Shown here: positions 1 through 7,605 of the stretch, in pieces
Numbering within the stretch: position 1 is the stretch's first letter
Layout of the letters: each line of letters opens with the position of its first letter
Origin: Streptomyces daqingensis
GTDB taxonomy: Bacteria > Actinomycetota > Actinomycetes > Streptomycetales > Streptomycetaceae
Length of the DNA stretch: 64,000 nucleotides
Assembly (NCBI RefSeq): GCF_014645895.1
Contig: NZ_BMMP01000008.1
Location: 259,158-323,157, forward strand
Reading direction: 5' to 3'
The notes under the pieces: model-generated
Database searches by the model: none
What the model was told of the DNA's origin: nothing
The model's input: only the letters and a program-made list of their open reading frames with translations
Program-made: the position numbers and the translations under genes

Positions 1-3
1 GCG

Positions 4-171
4 TCAGCCGCAGACTTTCTTGAGCTCCTCACCGAGCGCAGTCGCCTCGTCCGGGGTCAGCTCGACGACGAGTCGCCCACCGCCTTCGAGCGGAACGCGC
101 ATGACGATGCCCCGCCCCTCCTTGGTCACCTCGAGCGGGCCGTCACCCGTCCGCGGCTTCATGGCCGCCAT
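4..171 (-). CDS. DUF3117 domain-containing small protein
   Basis: A 55-residue acidic/basic protein starting MAAMKPRTGDG and ending in a short helix (DEATALGEELKKVCG). This is the length and sequence pattern of the DUF3117 family, conserved through actinobacteria (Rv1211 type in Mycobacterium) and of unknown function. The ATG at 169-171 is preceded by AGGAAGGGG at suitable spacing; a second in-frame ATG at 160-162 is less well placed. In mycobacteria its homologue sits beside tag, a DivIVA-like gene and folP2, and the same partners occur here between 1.3 and 3.4 kb, so the assignment rests on both sequence and synteny. The stop codon lies at the very edge of the window. Confidence 0.9.
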   Translation of the reverse strand: MAAMKPRTGDGPLEVTKEGRGIVMRVPLEGGGRLVVELTPDEATALGEELKKVCG

Positions 172-477
172 GCTCGTTCCCCTTCCTGAAACCAGCTGAT
201 GCAGCCGACAACTCGCGTGTCACCGGCATCGAACACATTGCTCCTGGGTCATTATCCCGCATGGCAGGACCCGATGACCAACAAGAGGTCGCATCTCTTC
301 TCACTCGCTCTCGCACAAAACCACTCAATCCGTCGGCGAGACTGCGATACTGCTCCGCCTCACGGGTCCCGGGCCCCCGCGGATCGCCTCACTGTTTGAC
401 ACAGTTCACACGCCGCACACGGGCGAGCGCCCGGGGACGCCCTGTCGGCGCACGTTGATCTGGGCCATGCTGTCCCC
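172..477. other. intergenic region between divergent genes
   Basis: 306 bases without a supported gene. The left part must carry the promoter of the DUF3117 gene (minus strand); an AT-rich GATAAT-like box reads on the minus strand at 251-256 but its best -35 partner (276-281) is spaced 19 bp, so I do not call it. On the plus strand ACTGT-TTGAC-ACAGT (391-405) is an inverted repeat with 5-bp arms around a -35-like TTGACA; no convincing -10 follows it. Three overlapping short open frames here look like GC-frame artefacts. Confidence 0.5.
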
Positions 478-1266
478 ATGTCGGACACAGTGCTCTATGA
501 CGTGACCGAGGGTCTCGCGACGATCACCCTCAACCGCCCGGACGCGATGAACGCCCTCAACGACGAGCTGAAGGCGGCGCTCCGCGACACCCTCCGCGCG
601 GCCGCGGCGGACGAAGCCGTGCGGGCCGTGCTGCTCACGGGCAACGGACGCGCGTTCTGCGTCGGCCAGGACCTCAAGGAGCACGTCGGCGCCCTCCAGA
701 GCGGCGGCGGCAGCGCGCTGCGCACCGTCGAGGAGCACTACAACCCGATCACGCTCGCCATCGCCGGCATGCCGAAACCCGTCGTCGCGGGGGTCAACGG
801 GGTGGCCGCCGGCGCGGGCGCGGGCTTCGCCTTCGCGGCCGACTACCGCCTCATGGCGGAGTCCGCCGCTTTCAACACCTCGTTCGCCGGGATCGCGCTC
901 ACCGCGGACTCCGGCATCTCCTGGACGCTTCCGCGGCTCATCGGCCCGGGGCGGGCCGCCGACCTGCTGCTCTTCCCGCGCAGCGTGCGGTCGGGCGAGG
1001 CACTGGAGCTGGGCATGGCGCAACGCGTCGTGCCGGACGGCGAGCTGGCGGAGCAAGCCGCCGCTGTGGCACGGGAGTTGGCGCAGGGTCCCACGGCCGC
1101 GTACGCGGCGATCAAGGAGTCGCTGGCCTTCGGCGCCGGCCACTCGCTCGCCGAGACGCTGGAGAAGGAAGCGGAACTGCAGGTGCGCGCGGGCGCGTCG
1201 CAGGACCACAAGGCCGCGGTCGAGGCGTTCGTGAAGAAGGAGAAGCCCCGCTTCACGGGCCGCTGA
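478..1266 (+). CDS. enoyl-CoA hydratase/isomerase family protein
   Basis: 262 residues, a full-length single-domain crotonase-fold protein, expected to act on an acyl-CoA in the cytoplasm. The oxyanion-hole segments are visible as GRAFCVGQDLKEH (58-70) and NGVAAGAGAGFAFAADYRL (107-125). The first general-base glutamate of classical hydratases is not present in SFAGIALTADSG, whereas an aspartate (D144) sits where PaaG-type 1,2-epoxyphenylacetyl-CoA isomerases have theirs, followed by SWTLPRLIG. The protein may therefore be an isomerase of the PaaG group rather than a hydratase; substrate cannot be told from sequence. It stands alone on the plus strand and converges on tag. Confidence 0.85.
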   Translation: MSDTVLYDVTEGLATITLNRPDAMNALNDELKAALRDTLRAAAADEAVRAVLLTGNGRAFCVGQDLKEHVGALQSGGGSALRTVEEHYNPITLAIAGMPKPVVAGVNGVAAGAGAGFAFAADYRLMAESAAFNTSFAGIALTADSGISWTLPRLIGPGRAADLLLFPRSVRSGEALELGMAQRVVPDGELAEQAAAVARELAQGPTAAYAAIKESLAFGAGHSLAETLEKEAELQVRAGASQDHKAAVEAFVKKEKPRFTGR

Positions 1267-1308
1267 CCCGCTGCCCGCGGCGCCTCCGCCGCTCCCGCCG
1301 CCGGTGCG

Positions 1309-1917
1309 TCACTCCGGCGGCTCGTGTACGCGCTCCCGCACCCAGCAGTCCGCGAGGTGGTCGTTGACCAGGCCGCAGGCCTGCATCAGTGCGTACGCGG
1401 TCGTCGGACCGACGAAGCGGAAGCCCCGTTTCTTCAAGTCCTTGGCGAGGGCCGTCGACTCGGCCGTCACGGCGGGGATGTCCGCGTGCGAGCGGGGCGC
1501 CGGCCGGTGTGCGGGGTCGGGGGCGTAGGACCAGATCAGCGCGTCGAGATCGCCCTCGGCGAGTCCGGCTGCCACCTTCGCGTTGGCGACGGCCGCCTGG
1601 ATCTTCGCGCGGTTGCGGATGATGCCGGTGTCGGCCAGCAGGCGCGCTTCGTCGGCCTCGGTGAAGGCGGCCACCTCCCGGATCCGGAACCCCGCGAACG
1701 CGGCGCGGAAGCCTTCCCTGCGGCGCAGGATCGTCAGCCAGGAGAGGCCGGACTGGAACGCCTCCAGCGTGAGGCGTTCGTACAGGGCGTCGTCGCCGTG
1801 CACGGCGCGGCCCCACTCGGCGTCGTGGTACGCGACGTAGTCGTCGGCGGACAGACCCCAGGGGCAGCGGAGACGTCCGTCGGGGCCGGGCTGTGCGCTT
1901 CCGTCGTCAGCGCTCAT
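1309..1917 (-). CDS. tag: DNA-3-methyladenine glycosylase I
   Basis: 202 residues, usual length for the Tag family, which excises 3-methyladenine from alkylated DNA. Characteristic stretches are RCPWGLSADDYVAYHDAEWG near the N-terminus, LTLEAFQSGLSWLTILRRR, FVGPTTAYALMQACGLVNDH near the C-terminus, and the Cys/His residues that bind the structural zinc (C18, H31, H186, C190 by position in the pattern). The ATG at 1915-1917 follows GGAGGGCCCCG. It overlaps the upstream DivIVA-like gene by 11 bp, so the two are probably co-translated; the same pair is linked in mycobacteria. Confidence 0.95.
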   Translation of the reverse strand: MSADDGSAQPGPDGRLRCPWGLSADDYVAYHDAEWGRAVHGDDALYERLTLEAFQSGLSWLTILRRREGFRAAFAGFRIREVAAFTEADEARLLADTGIIRNRAKIQAAVANAKVAAGLAEGDLDALIWSYAPDPAHRPAPRSHADIPAVTAESTALAKDLKKRGFRFVGPTTAYALMQACGLVNDHLADCWVRERVHEPPE

Positions 1918-2356
1918 CGGGGCCCTCCGTACCGTCCGGGCCGAAGCCCTCGCTCCTGCCGGCCGGCCCGGCGCTCTCGCGGAAGTCCGCCCCGGCGCTG
2001 CCCGCGGCGTGGCCGCCGTACGCCCCGCTCCCCATGGCCGCCGCCTGCGCCCCGGCCAGCGCCGCCTCCAGTTCGGCGATGCGGGCGTCCCGCTCGGCCA
2101 GCTCCGCGCCCAGGCGGTCCAGCACGTCGTCCACCTGCTGCATGCGGTATCCGCGGGCGGTGACGGGGAGGCGCAGCTCGTCGACGTCGGCGCGGCTCAC
2201 CGGGCGCGCGGCGGGGAGCGGCTCGTCGAGCTGGTCCGGCCAGCTGTCGGCGAGGCCGCCCGACGCGGTGCCGCCGCGCTCGGCGCCGCTGCCCACCACG
2301 GCGAGCGTGACCGCGGCGACGACCACGACCAGTGAGATCAGCAGGAACCAGAACAC
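1907..2356 (-). CDS. DivIVA-like membrane-anchored protein
   Basis: 149 residues. A single N-terminal transmembrane helix (FWFLLISLVVVVAAVTLAVV) is followed by a segment with the DivIVA-type pattern ARGYRMQQVDDVLDRLGAELAERDARIAELEAALA (about 70-105), predicted to form a coiled coil, and a Gly/Ala/Ser-rich tail. DivIVA-like motifs recognise curved membrane or assemble polar/septal complexes, but this is a short relative and not the essential DivIVA. I chose GTG at 2354-2356 because GGGGGAG lies six bases upstream; a TTG two codons earlier directly abuts the Shine-Dalgarno sequence. Its stop overlaps tag, and it diverges from the folP-like gene. Confidence 0.8.
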   Translation of the reverse strand: MFWFLLISLVVVVAAVTLAVVGSGAERGGTASGGLADSWPDQLDEPLPAARPVSRADVDELRLPVTARGYRMQQVDDVLDRLGAELAERDARIAELEAALAGAQAAAMGSGAYGGHAAGSAGADFRESAGPAGRSEGFGPDGTEGPDER

Positions 2357-2473
2357 GGCCAACTCCCCCGACGTCCGTCCGGATGACTACGGCAGTCCAT
2401 GGTCCCCGATCGTGTCATGCCGCGCCGGCACGCACCGGCCCGATCCCGAAGGGGACGGCCGCTGCCCTGCGGT

Positions 2474-2479
2474 TAAGGT
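2474..2479 (+). promoter_or_regulatory. candidate -10 box for the folP-like gene
   Basis: TAAGGT fits the TANNNT pattern and lies about 55 bp upstream of the start codon in the divergent intergenic region. No good -35 is seen 17-18 bp upstream, so the call is weak. Confidence 0.3.
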
Positions 2480-2534
2480 CGGCACCGGGGAGGAGCCGGC
2501 GTGGAACCCCCTGTTCTGACCGAGAGGATGGCGG

Positions 2535-3404
2535 ATGCTGCGCCTGGGGACACGCGAGTTCGGTCCGCACGAGAACGTGATCATGGCGATCGTGAACCGG
2601 ACCCCCGACTCGTTCTACGACCGGGGCGCCACCTTCCGCGACGAGCCGGCCCTCGAACGCGTCGAGCAGGCAGTGGCCGAGGGCGCCGCCGTCATCGACA
2701 TCGGCGGTGTGAAGGCCGGCCCCGGGGACGAGGTGAGCGCGGAGGAAGAGGTCCGCCGCACGGCGGGCTTCGTCGCCGAGGTCCGCCGCAGGCATCCTGA
2801 CGTCGTCATCAGCGTCGACACCTGGCGGCACGAGGTCGGTGAAGCGGTGTGCGCCGCGGGCGCCGATCTCATCAACGACGCCTGGGGCGGGGTCGATGCG
2901 GAGCTTGCCGAGGTCGCCGCCCGGCACGGCGCGGGCCTCGTCTGCACACACGCCGGAGGCGCCGAGCCCCGTACCCGCCCGCACAGGGTGAGCTACGACG
3001 GCGAGGGCGGAGTGCTGTCCGACATCCTCCGCGTGACGCTCGGCCTCGCGGAGCGCGCCGTGTCACTCGGCGTGCGGCGCGACGCGATCCTCATCGACCC
3101 GGGCCACGACTTCGGCAAGAGCACGCGGCACTCGCTCGAGGCCACCCGGGGACTGGAGGAGATGACCCGCACGGGCTGGCCCGTGCTCGTATCGCTGTCG
3201 AACAAGGACTTCGTCGGCGAGACGCTCGACAAGCCCGTCAAGGAGCGGCTGACGGGGACGCTCGCCACCACGGCGGTCTCGGCGTGGCTCGGGGCGCGGA
3301 TGTTCCGCGTCCACGAGGTCGCCGAGACCCGGGAGGTGCTCGACATGGTCGCGTCCATCGCGGGGCACCGGCCGCCCGCCGTAGCCAGGCGCGGGCTCGC
3401 CTGA
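2535..3404 (+). CDS. dihydropteroate synthase homologue (FolP2 type)
   Basis: 289 residues, TIM-barrel pterin-binding family. The first strand motif reads IMAIVNRTPDSFYDRGATF (canonical NVTPDSFSDGG), the second DIGGVKAGPGDEV where catalytic DHPS enzymes have D-x-GGESTRPG, and the C-terminal anion-binding motif is intact (MFRVHEV). These substitutions are those of the actinobacterial FolP2 group, one member of which (M. leprae FolP2) is known not to be an active DHPS; whether this protein makes dihydropteroate is therefore uncertain. The start follows GAGAGGATGGCGG. In mycobacteria folP2 is followed by gpgS (glucosyl-3-phosphoglycerate synthase); gpgS is absent here. A strong hairpin terminator follows at 3415-3441. 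Confidence 0.85.
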   Translation: MLRLGTREFGPHENVIMAIVNRTPDSFYDRGATFRDEPALERVEQAVAEGAAVIDIGGVKAGPGDEVSAEEEVRRTAGFVAEVRRRHPDVVISVDTWRHEVGEAVCAAGADLINDAWGGVDAELAEVAARHGAGLVCTHAGGAEPRTRPHRVSYDGEGGVLSDILRVTLGLAERAVSLGVRRDAILIDPGHDFGKSTRHSLEATRGLEEMTRTGWPVLVSLSNKDFVGETLDKPVKERLTGTLATTAVSAWLGARMFRVHEVAETREVLDMVASIAGHRPPAVARRGLA

Positions 3405-3414
3405 CGACGCCGGG

Positions 3415-3441
3415 CCCCGCGGCCCGGACCGGGCCGCGGGG
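3415..3441. terminator. hairpin terminator between convergent genes
   Basis: A perfect 12-bp GC-rich stem (CCCCGCGGCCCG / CGGGCCGCGGGG) with a 3-base loop lies between the ends of the folP-like gene (plus) and the LOG-family gene (minus), so it can serve both directions. There is no U tract, as is common in streptomycetes. Confidence 0.75.
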
Positions 3442-3471
3442 AACCGCGTGGGCGCACCGGAAGGGATCTGC

Positions 3472-4218
3472 TCAGCCGGCTTCCTTGGTGACCACGGCGA
3501 CGGCCTCGTCGATGTCGTCGGTGACGTGGAAGAGATCGATGTCGCGAGCCGACGCCTTGCCCTGGGCGACCACCGACTTGTGCAGCCAGTCGATCAGGCC
3601 CTGCCAGTACTCGCTCCCGAACAGGACGATCGGGAACCGCGTCACCTTGCGGGTCTGCACCAGGGTCATCGCCTCGAAGAGCTCGTCCAGCGTCCCCAGC
3701 CCGCCGGGCAGCACCACGAAGCCCTGCGCGTACTTCACGAACATCGTCTTGCGGACGAAGAAGTAGCGGAAGTTGACGCCGATGTCGACGTACTGGTTCA
3801 GCCCCTGCTCGAAGGGGAGCTCGATGCCCAGCCCGACCGAGGTGCCGCCCGCTTCGAGCGCCCCCTTGTTGGCGGCCTCCATCGCCCCCGGCCCGCCGCC
3901 GGTGATCACGCCGAACCCCGCCTCGGTGAGCGCCCGCCCGATGCGTACGCCCGCCTCGTACTCCGGCGAGTCCAGGGGCGTACGGGCGGACCCGAAGACG
4001 CTGATGGCGGGGCCGAGTTCGGCGAGCGCGCCGAAGCCCTCGACGAACTCCGACTGGATGCGCATGACCCGCCACGGGTCCTCGTGGACCCAGTCGGCCG
4101 GCCCGGTCGTGTCCAGCAGCCGCTGATCGGTCGTCTCGGCCTGCATCTGCTTGCGGCGGCGCACCACCGGGCCAAGACGCTGCTCCCGCGGCTTCTGCCC
4201 ACGCTCCGGGCTGCTCAT
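3472..4218 (-). CDS. LOG family (TIGR00730) Rossmann-fold protein
   Basis: 248 residues. Contains the nucleotide-binding signature GGGPGAMEAANKGA (about 105-118) and the family hallmark PGGLGTLDE (about 174-182) of the LOG group, whose characterised members are cytokinin riboside 5'-monophosphate phosphoribohydrolases releasing a free base from a nucleoside monophosphate; the bacterial substrate is often unknown. I chose the ATG at 4216-4218 because GGAGGGAGCACGAG precedes it; the open frame extends 26 codons upstream without a ribosome site. In mycobacteria the homologue (Rv1205) also lies between dapE and folP2, which supports orthology. Confidence 0.9.
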   Translation of the reverse strand: MSSPERGQKPREQRLGPVVRRRKQMQAETTDQRLLDTTGPADWVHEDPWRVMRIQSEFVEGFGALAELGPAISVFGSARTPLDSPEYEAGVRIGRALTEAGFGVITGGGPGAMEAANKGALEAGGTSVGLGIELPFEQGLNQYVDIGVNFRYFFVRKTMFVKYAQGFVVLPGGLGTLDELFEAMTLVQTRKVTRFPIVLFGSEYWQGLIDWLHKSVVAQGKASARDIDLFHVTDDIDEAVAVVTKEAG

Positions 4219-4359
4219 CTCGTGCTCCCTCCGACTGCGATCAGTCGTTTCAGCGTACGCAGGGACGGCCCGTACCGAGGTGACGCTCAGCGGCATTCCG
4301 GCCGCCGGGGCGGTGACCGCCCGGTGACGGCCCTCCGCCTCAGGCCGGCCGGCCCGGGC

Positions 4360-5439
4360 TCAGGCCGTCAGCCAGGCCCGCAGCCGCTCCTCGCAGTGGA
4401 GGATCTTCGCCGTCTCCACGTGCTCGTCCCGCTTGTGCGCGAGGTTCGGGTCGCCGGGGCCGTAGTTCACCGCGGGGACGCCGAGGGCGCTGAAGCGCGA
4501 GACGTCCGTCCACCCGTACTTGGGTTCCGGTTCGCCGCCGACGGCGTCGATGAACGCCTTCGCCACCGGATGCGACAGGCCGGGCAGAGCGCCGGGCGAG
4601 CTGTCCGTGACGGTCGCCTCCCACTCCCCGCAGCCCGCGAAGACCTCCCGTACGTGGGCCAGAGCCTGCTCCTCGTCCCGGTCCGGCGCGTAACGGAAAT
4701 TGACGGTGACCGTGCAGACGTCGGGGATGACGTTGCCCGCGACGCCGCCCTCGATGCGCACCGCGTTGAGCCCCTCGCGGTACTCCAGTCCGTCGATCAT
4801 CTTCCGCCTCGGCTCGTACTCGGCGAGCCGGGCCAGGATCGGGGCCGCGCCGTGCACGGCGTTCTCGCCCAGCCAGCCGCGGGCCGAGTGCGCGCGGACG
4901 CCGCTGGTGCGCAGCTCCACGCGGAGCGTGCCCTGGCAGCCGCCTTCCACGTGACCGCTGGAGGGTTCGAGGAGCACCGCGAAGTCGCCCGCCAGCCAGT
5001 CGGGGTGGGCGGCGGCGACGTGCCCGAGGCCGTTGCGGTGGGCCTCGACCTCCTCGTTGTCGTAGAAGACGAACGTCAGGTCGCGGTTGGGCCGCTGCAC
5101 GGTCGCCGCGACGCGCAGCTGCACGGCGACGCCCGCCTTCATGTCGCTGGTACCGCATCCCCACAGCACGCCGTGCTCGTCCAGCCGGGAGGGCACGTTG
5201 TCCGCGATGGGGACGGTGTCGATGTGGCCCGCGAGCACGACCCGCTCCGGCAGTCCGAAGCGGGTGCGGGCGACGACGTTGTTGCCGTGGCGGTCGACGG
5301 CCAGGTGCGGCAGCGGACGCAGCGCCTCCTCGACGGCGTCCGCGATGGCCCGCTCGCTCCCGCTCTCGGAGGGGATGTCGACGAGCTGAGCTGTCAGCGC
5401 AGCGGCGTCCTGCTGCAGATCCAGTGCGTAGTGCGGCAT
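4360..5439 (-). CDS. dapE: succinyl-diaminopimelate desuccinylase
   Basis: 359 residues, M20 metallopeptidase family. It would hydrolyse N-succinyl-LL-diaminopimelate to LL-diaminopimelate and succinate in lysine/peptidoglycan precursor synthesis. Visible metal-site motifs are [11 protein letters not shown] (His and Asp ligands, about 67-77), [10 protein letters not shown] (about 94-103, bridging Asp) and the catalytic NEEVEA (about 127-132), with the dimerisation lid domain between (about 175-290). The ATG start is the only sensible one. It reads away from the membrane protein at 5.5 kb and towards the LOG gene, 141 bp downstream. dapC, acting two steps earlier, is at 7.6-8.7 kb. Confidence 0.95.
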   Translation of the reverse strand: MPHYALDLQQDAAALTAQLVDIPSESGSERAIADAVEEALRPLPHLAVDRHGNNVVARTRFGLPERVVLAGHIDTVPIADNVPSRLDEHGVLWGCGTSDMKAGVAVQLRVAATVQRPNRDLTFVFYDNEEVEAHRNGLGHVAAAHPDWLAGDFAVLLEPSSGHVEGGCQGTLRVELRTSGVRAHSARGWLGENAVHGAAPILARLAEYEPRRKMIDGLEYREGLNAVRIEGGVAGNVIPDVCTVTVNFRYAPDRDEEQALAHVREVFAGCGEWEATVTDSSPGALPGLSHPVAKAFIDAVGGEPEPKYGWTDVSRFSALGVPAVNYGPGDPNLAHKRDEHVETAKILHCEERLRAWLTA

Positions 5440-5526
5440 GAAAACAGCCTACGGCCCTGGGATGTTGGCGCACCGGCTACCTTGGTGCCCGTGTCCCGCT
5501 CCGATCCCCGCCCCGGGAAGCCCCAC

Positions 5527-6489
5527 GTGAAGAAGAAGCTGCGGATAGCAGCGGCGTTCGCGGTGCTGCTCGCGATCGCCGGTTACGTCGCCACCCAGTA
5601 CGTCACCAGTTCCACCGGGCCCGCTCGCTGCACCGTCGCAACGGCGGGCGCCAAGTCGCAGGACTACGAGCTGAGGCCGGAGCAGGCGGCGAACGCGGCC
5701 ACGATCACGGCGGTCGGCTCGCAGCGGCGGCTTCCGGAGCGGGCGGTCACGATAGCGCTGGCCACGGCGATGCAGGAGTCCTCACTGCGCAACATCAGCC
5801 ACGGGGACCGCGATTCGCTCGGGCTCTTCCAGCAGCGGCCCTCGCAGGGCTGGGGGACGGAGAAGCAGATCACCGATCCCGTGTACTCCACGGGGAAGTT
5901 CTACGACCACCTCGTGCGCATCCCGGGCTACTCGCGTCTGCCGCTCACGGTGGCGGCGCAGCGCGTGCAGCGCAGCGGCTACCCGCAGGCGTACGCGAAG
6001 CACGAGGCCAACGCGTCCCTGCTGACAGCGGCGTTGACGGGCCGGCGTGCCGCCGCCTTCAACTGCACGACCGGTCCCGCGGGCGGTGCGAGCGAGGCCG
6101 GCAGCCCGGCGAAGGTCCGGGAGCTGCTCATGCGGGAGTTCGGAAAGGACGTGCTGGCAGGCTCGGAGCGGCCGGCCCCGGCCGGGGCCTCCGCGGGCGC
6201 GGGACGGAGTGGGGACGCGGGTGCCCGCGCGAACGCGGCCGCGCAGCTTTCGGCGGACGGCGAGGATCCCGAAGTCCTCATCCCCGCAAGGGCGGACGAG
6301 CGCGGCTGGGAGCTGGCCCACTGGGCGGTGGCGCACGCCGCGGAGCTGCACATCGCGCAGGTCTCCTTCCGCGACCGCGTCTGGGACGCGTCCAGTTCGG
6401 AGCAGGGCTGGCGCACGCGCGACGACTCGGGCAACGGCTCGAAGGACGGGCGGAGTCCGGTACGCGTCAGGCTTGCCACGGCCGACTAG
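5527..6489 (+). CDS. membrane-anchored protein with lysozyme-fold-like domain
   Basis: 320 residues from the GTG at 5527, which has GGGAAG six bases upstream; an alternative GTG at 5491 adds 12 codons and lacks a ribosome site. One N-terminal transmembrane helix (LRIAAAFAVLLAIAGYVATQYV) precedes an extracytoplasmic region. Residues about 55-165 contain ALATAMQESSLRN, a glutamate in the position of goose-type/transglycosylase lysozymes, then DSLGLFQQRPSQGWG and a run of YST-FYDHLV; this pattern is seen in actinobacterial lysozyme-like domains. The C-terminal third is Ala/Gly-rich with a conserved-looking tail (WELAHWAVAHAAEL...FRDRVWDASS...GW). Cell-wall hydrolysis is an inference; relatives are usually annotated hypothetical or wrongly as heavy-metal transporter. 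Confidence 0.8.
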   Translation: MKKKLRIAAAFAVLLAIAGYVATQYVTSSTGPARCTVATAGAKSQDYELRPEQAANAATITAVGSQRRLPERAVTIALATAMQESSLRNISHGDRDSLGLFQQRPSQGWGTEKQITDPVYSTGKFYDHLVRIPGYSRLPLTVAAQRVQRSGYPQAYAKHEANASLLTAALTGRRAAAFNCTTGPAGGASEAGSPAKVRELLMREFGKDVLAGSERPAPAGASAGAGRSGDAGARANAAAQLSADGEDPEVLIPARADERGWELAHWAVAHAAELHIAQVSFRDRVWDASSSEQGWRTRDDSGNGSKDGRSPVRVRLATAD

Positions 6490-6988
6490 CCGAGCGTCCC
6501 CCTGCTCACTGCGGGGCCTTCATCACGCGAGCGGTCCGCGCGGGTCCGGTGCGCTCAAGAGCGGTTCCGAGAAGGCCCGTTCAAAGTGCGGTTCGCTGTG
6601 CGAGCGGTCAATGCGTAAGCCGTCCCCGCGGTCTGCCGGAACGGGGTCGGCACCGCCCCCGTCAGTGCGGCCCGGCGCCTTCCACCTTCGAGGGATTGCG
6701 CCGACCCCGTGTGGACGCCCGTGCTGACGCGCGCCGCACCCCGAGCGCTGCCGCGGCTCTTCCAACACCCCCGCGCCGACCGAGCCTTGACGTGGCCTCC
6801 CGCCTCAACTGCGCCCGTCAGGAGCCGGGTTGGGAGAAGCGATTATGCGACGCATTGCCAATCCTTTACCCCGCTGACCCGCAACTTTCCCCCCTTCCGG
6901 GGCGATAGGCACAGCGCCCGACCGGGCGAGTCTCCCGGCGAGCGGGCACCGTTTCCGTAGCAGTAGATCTCTCCGTCAAAGGAGCAAC
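6490..6988. other. long intergenic region
   Basis: 499 bases without a supported gene. The last 150 bases are less GC-rich and must hold the promoter of the secreted protein at 6989 (AAAGGAGCAAC ribosome site immediately upstream). Several short open frames occur on both strands but none has coding-like third-position bias together with a ribosome site. I see no strong inverted repeat. Confidence 0.5.
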
Positions 6989-7459
6989 ATGTCCCTCCCT
7001 CTCACGCGCCGGATCGCCAAGACCGTGCTGCTGACGGCCGCTGGCGCCGCCTCGGTCGTCGGTACGGCCGGTGCCGCGAGCGCCGCCGAACTGCCGTCGA
7101 CCGCAGACGTGGGCGGGCTGAGCAACCTGGACACCCCGCTCGACCACTCCGTCGACGGAGCGCGTAGCACCGCCGAAGGTCTCACCCCGAAGAGCACCAC
7201 CAGCACGCTCGACAAGAGCGCCCCGAAGGTCCAGAAGGCCGTCATCGACGACACCCGGTCGGCCGCTCCGGGCGCCCTGTCCACCGCGGACAAGGCCGCG
7301 GGCAACCCTGTGTCCACCGTCGGCCAGCAGGTGCCGGCTGTCCCGGGCACCCAGCTGTCGCAGGCCCCGAAGACCGTGCTGGGCGGCGTCGCCCCCGGCA
7401 GCGACCTCACCTCTGTCAATGGGCTCACCAGCGGCAACGCCCTGAACGACCTCGTCTGA
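6989..7459 (+). CDS. small secreted Ser/Thr/Ala-rich protein
   Basis: 156 residues. A classical Sec signal peptide (MSLPLTRRIAK followed by a hydrophobic Leu/Ala/Val stretch) ends at the Ala-x-Ala site GAASAAE, about residue 31. The mature part is low-complexity, rich in Ser, Thr, Ala, Pro and Val with repeated short helices (DKAAGNPVSTVGQQVP; LSQAPKTVLGGVAPG) and no cysteine or catalytic motif. Similar proteins in streptomycetes are labelled hypothetical or, misleadingly, ATP-binding protein; no nucleotide-binding motif is present. The ribosome site AAAGGAG is excellent, consistent with good expression. A strong bidirectional hairpin follows. Confidence 0.8.
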   Translation: MSLPLTRRIAKTVLLTAAGAASVVGTAGAASAAELPSTADVGGLSNLDTPLDHSVDGARSTAEGLTPKSTTSTLDKSAPKVQKAVIDDTRSAAPGALSTADKAAGNPVSTVGQQVPAVPGTQLSQAPKTVLGGVAPGSDLTSVNGLTSGNALNDLV

Positions 7460-7506
7460 CACCCGAGTACGGCGGGCCCGGCCCGGCGTCCGGCGCAGCG
7501 ACTGCA

Positions 7507-7541
7507 GCGAGGGCCGCGAAGATCTTCTCCGCGGCCCTCGC
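7507..7541. terminator. bidirectional hairpin terminator
   Basis: A perfect 12-bp stem, GCGAGGGCCGCG / CGCGGCCCTCGC, around an 11-base loop containing AAGATCTTC. It lies between the convergent ends of the secreted-protein gene and dapC. Confidence 0.85.
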
Positions 7542-7605
7542 CCATGTCCCGCTCCGGCCCGTGCCGCTCGCCGCCCGGGGCTCCGGGCAGCGAGCGCCGA
7601 GCCCT

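Noticed and set aside
3448..5490. Long plus-strand open frame running into the gene at 5527, antisense to the LOG gene and dapE
   Set aside because: It is a GC-frame shadow; dapE and LOG have clear family motifs on the other strand, and a ribosome site and membrane helix mark the true start near 5527.
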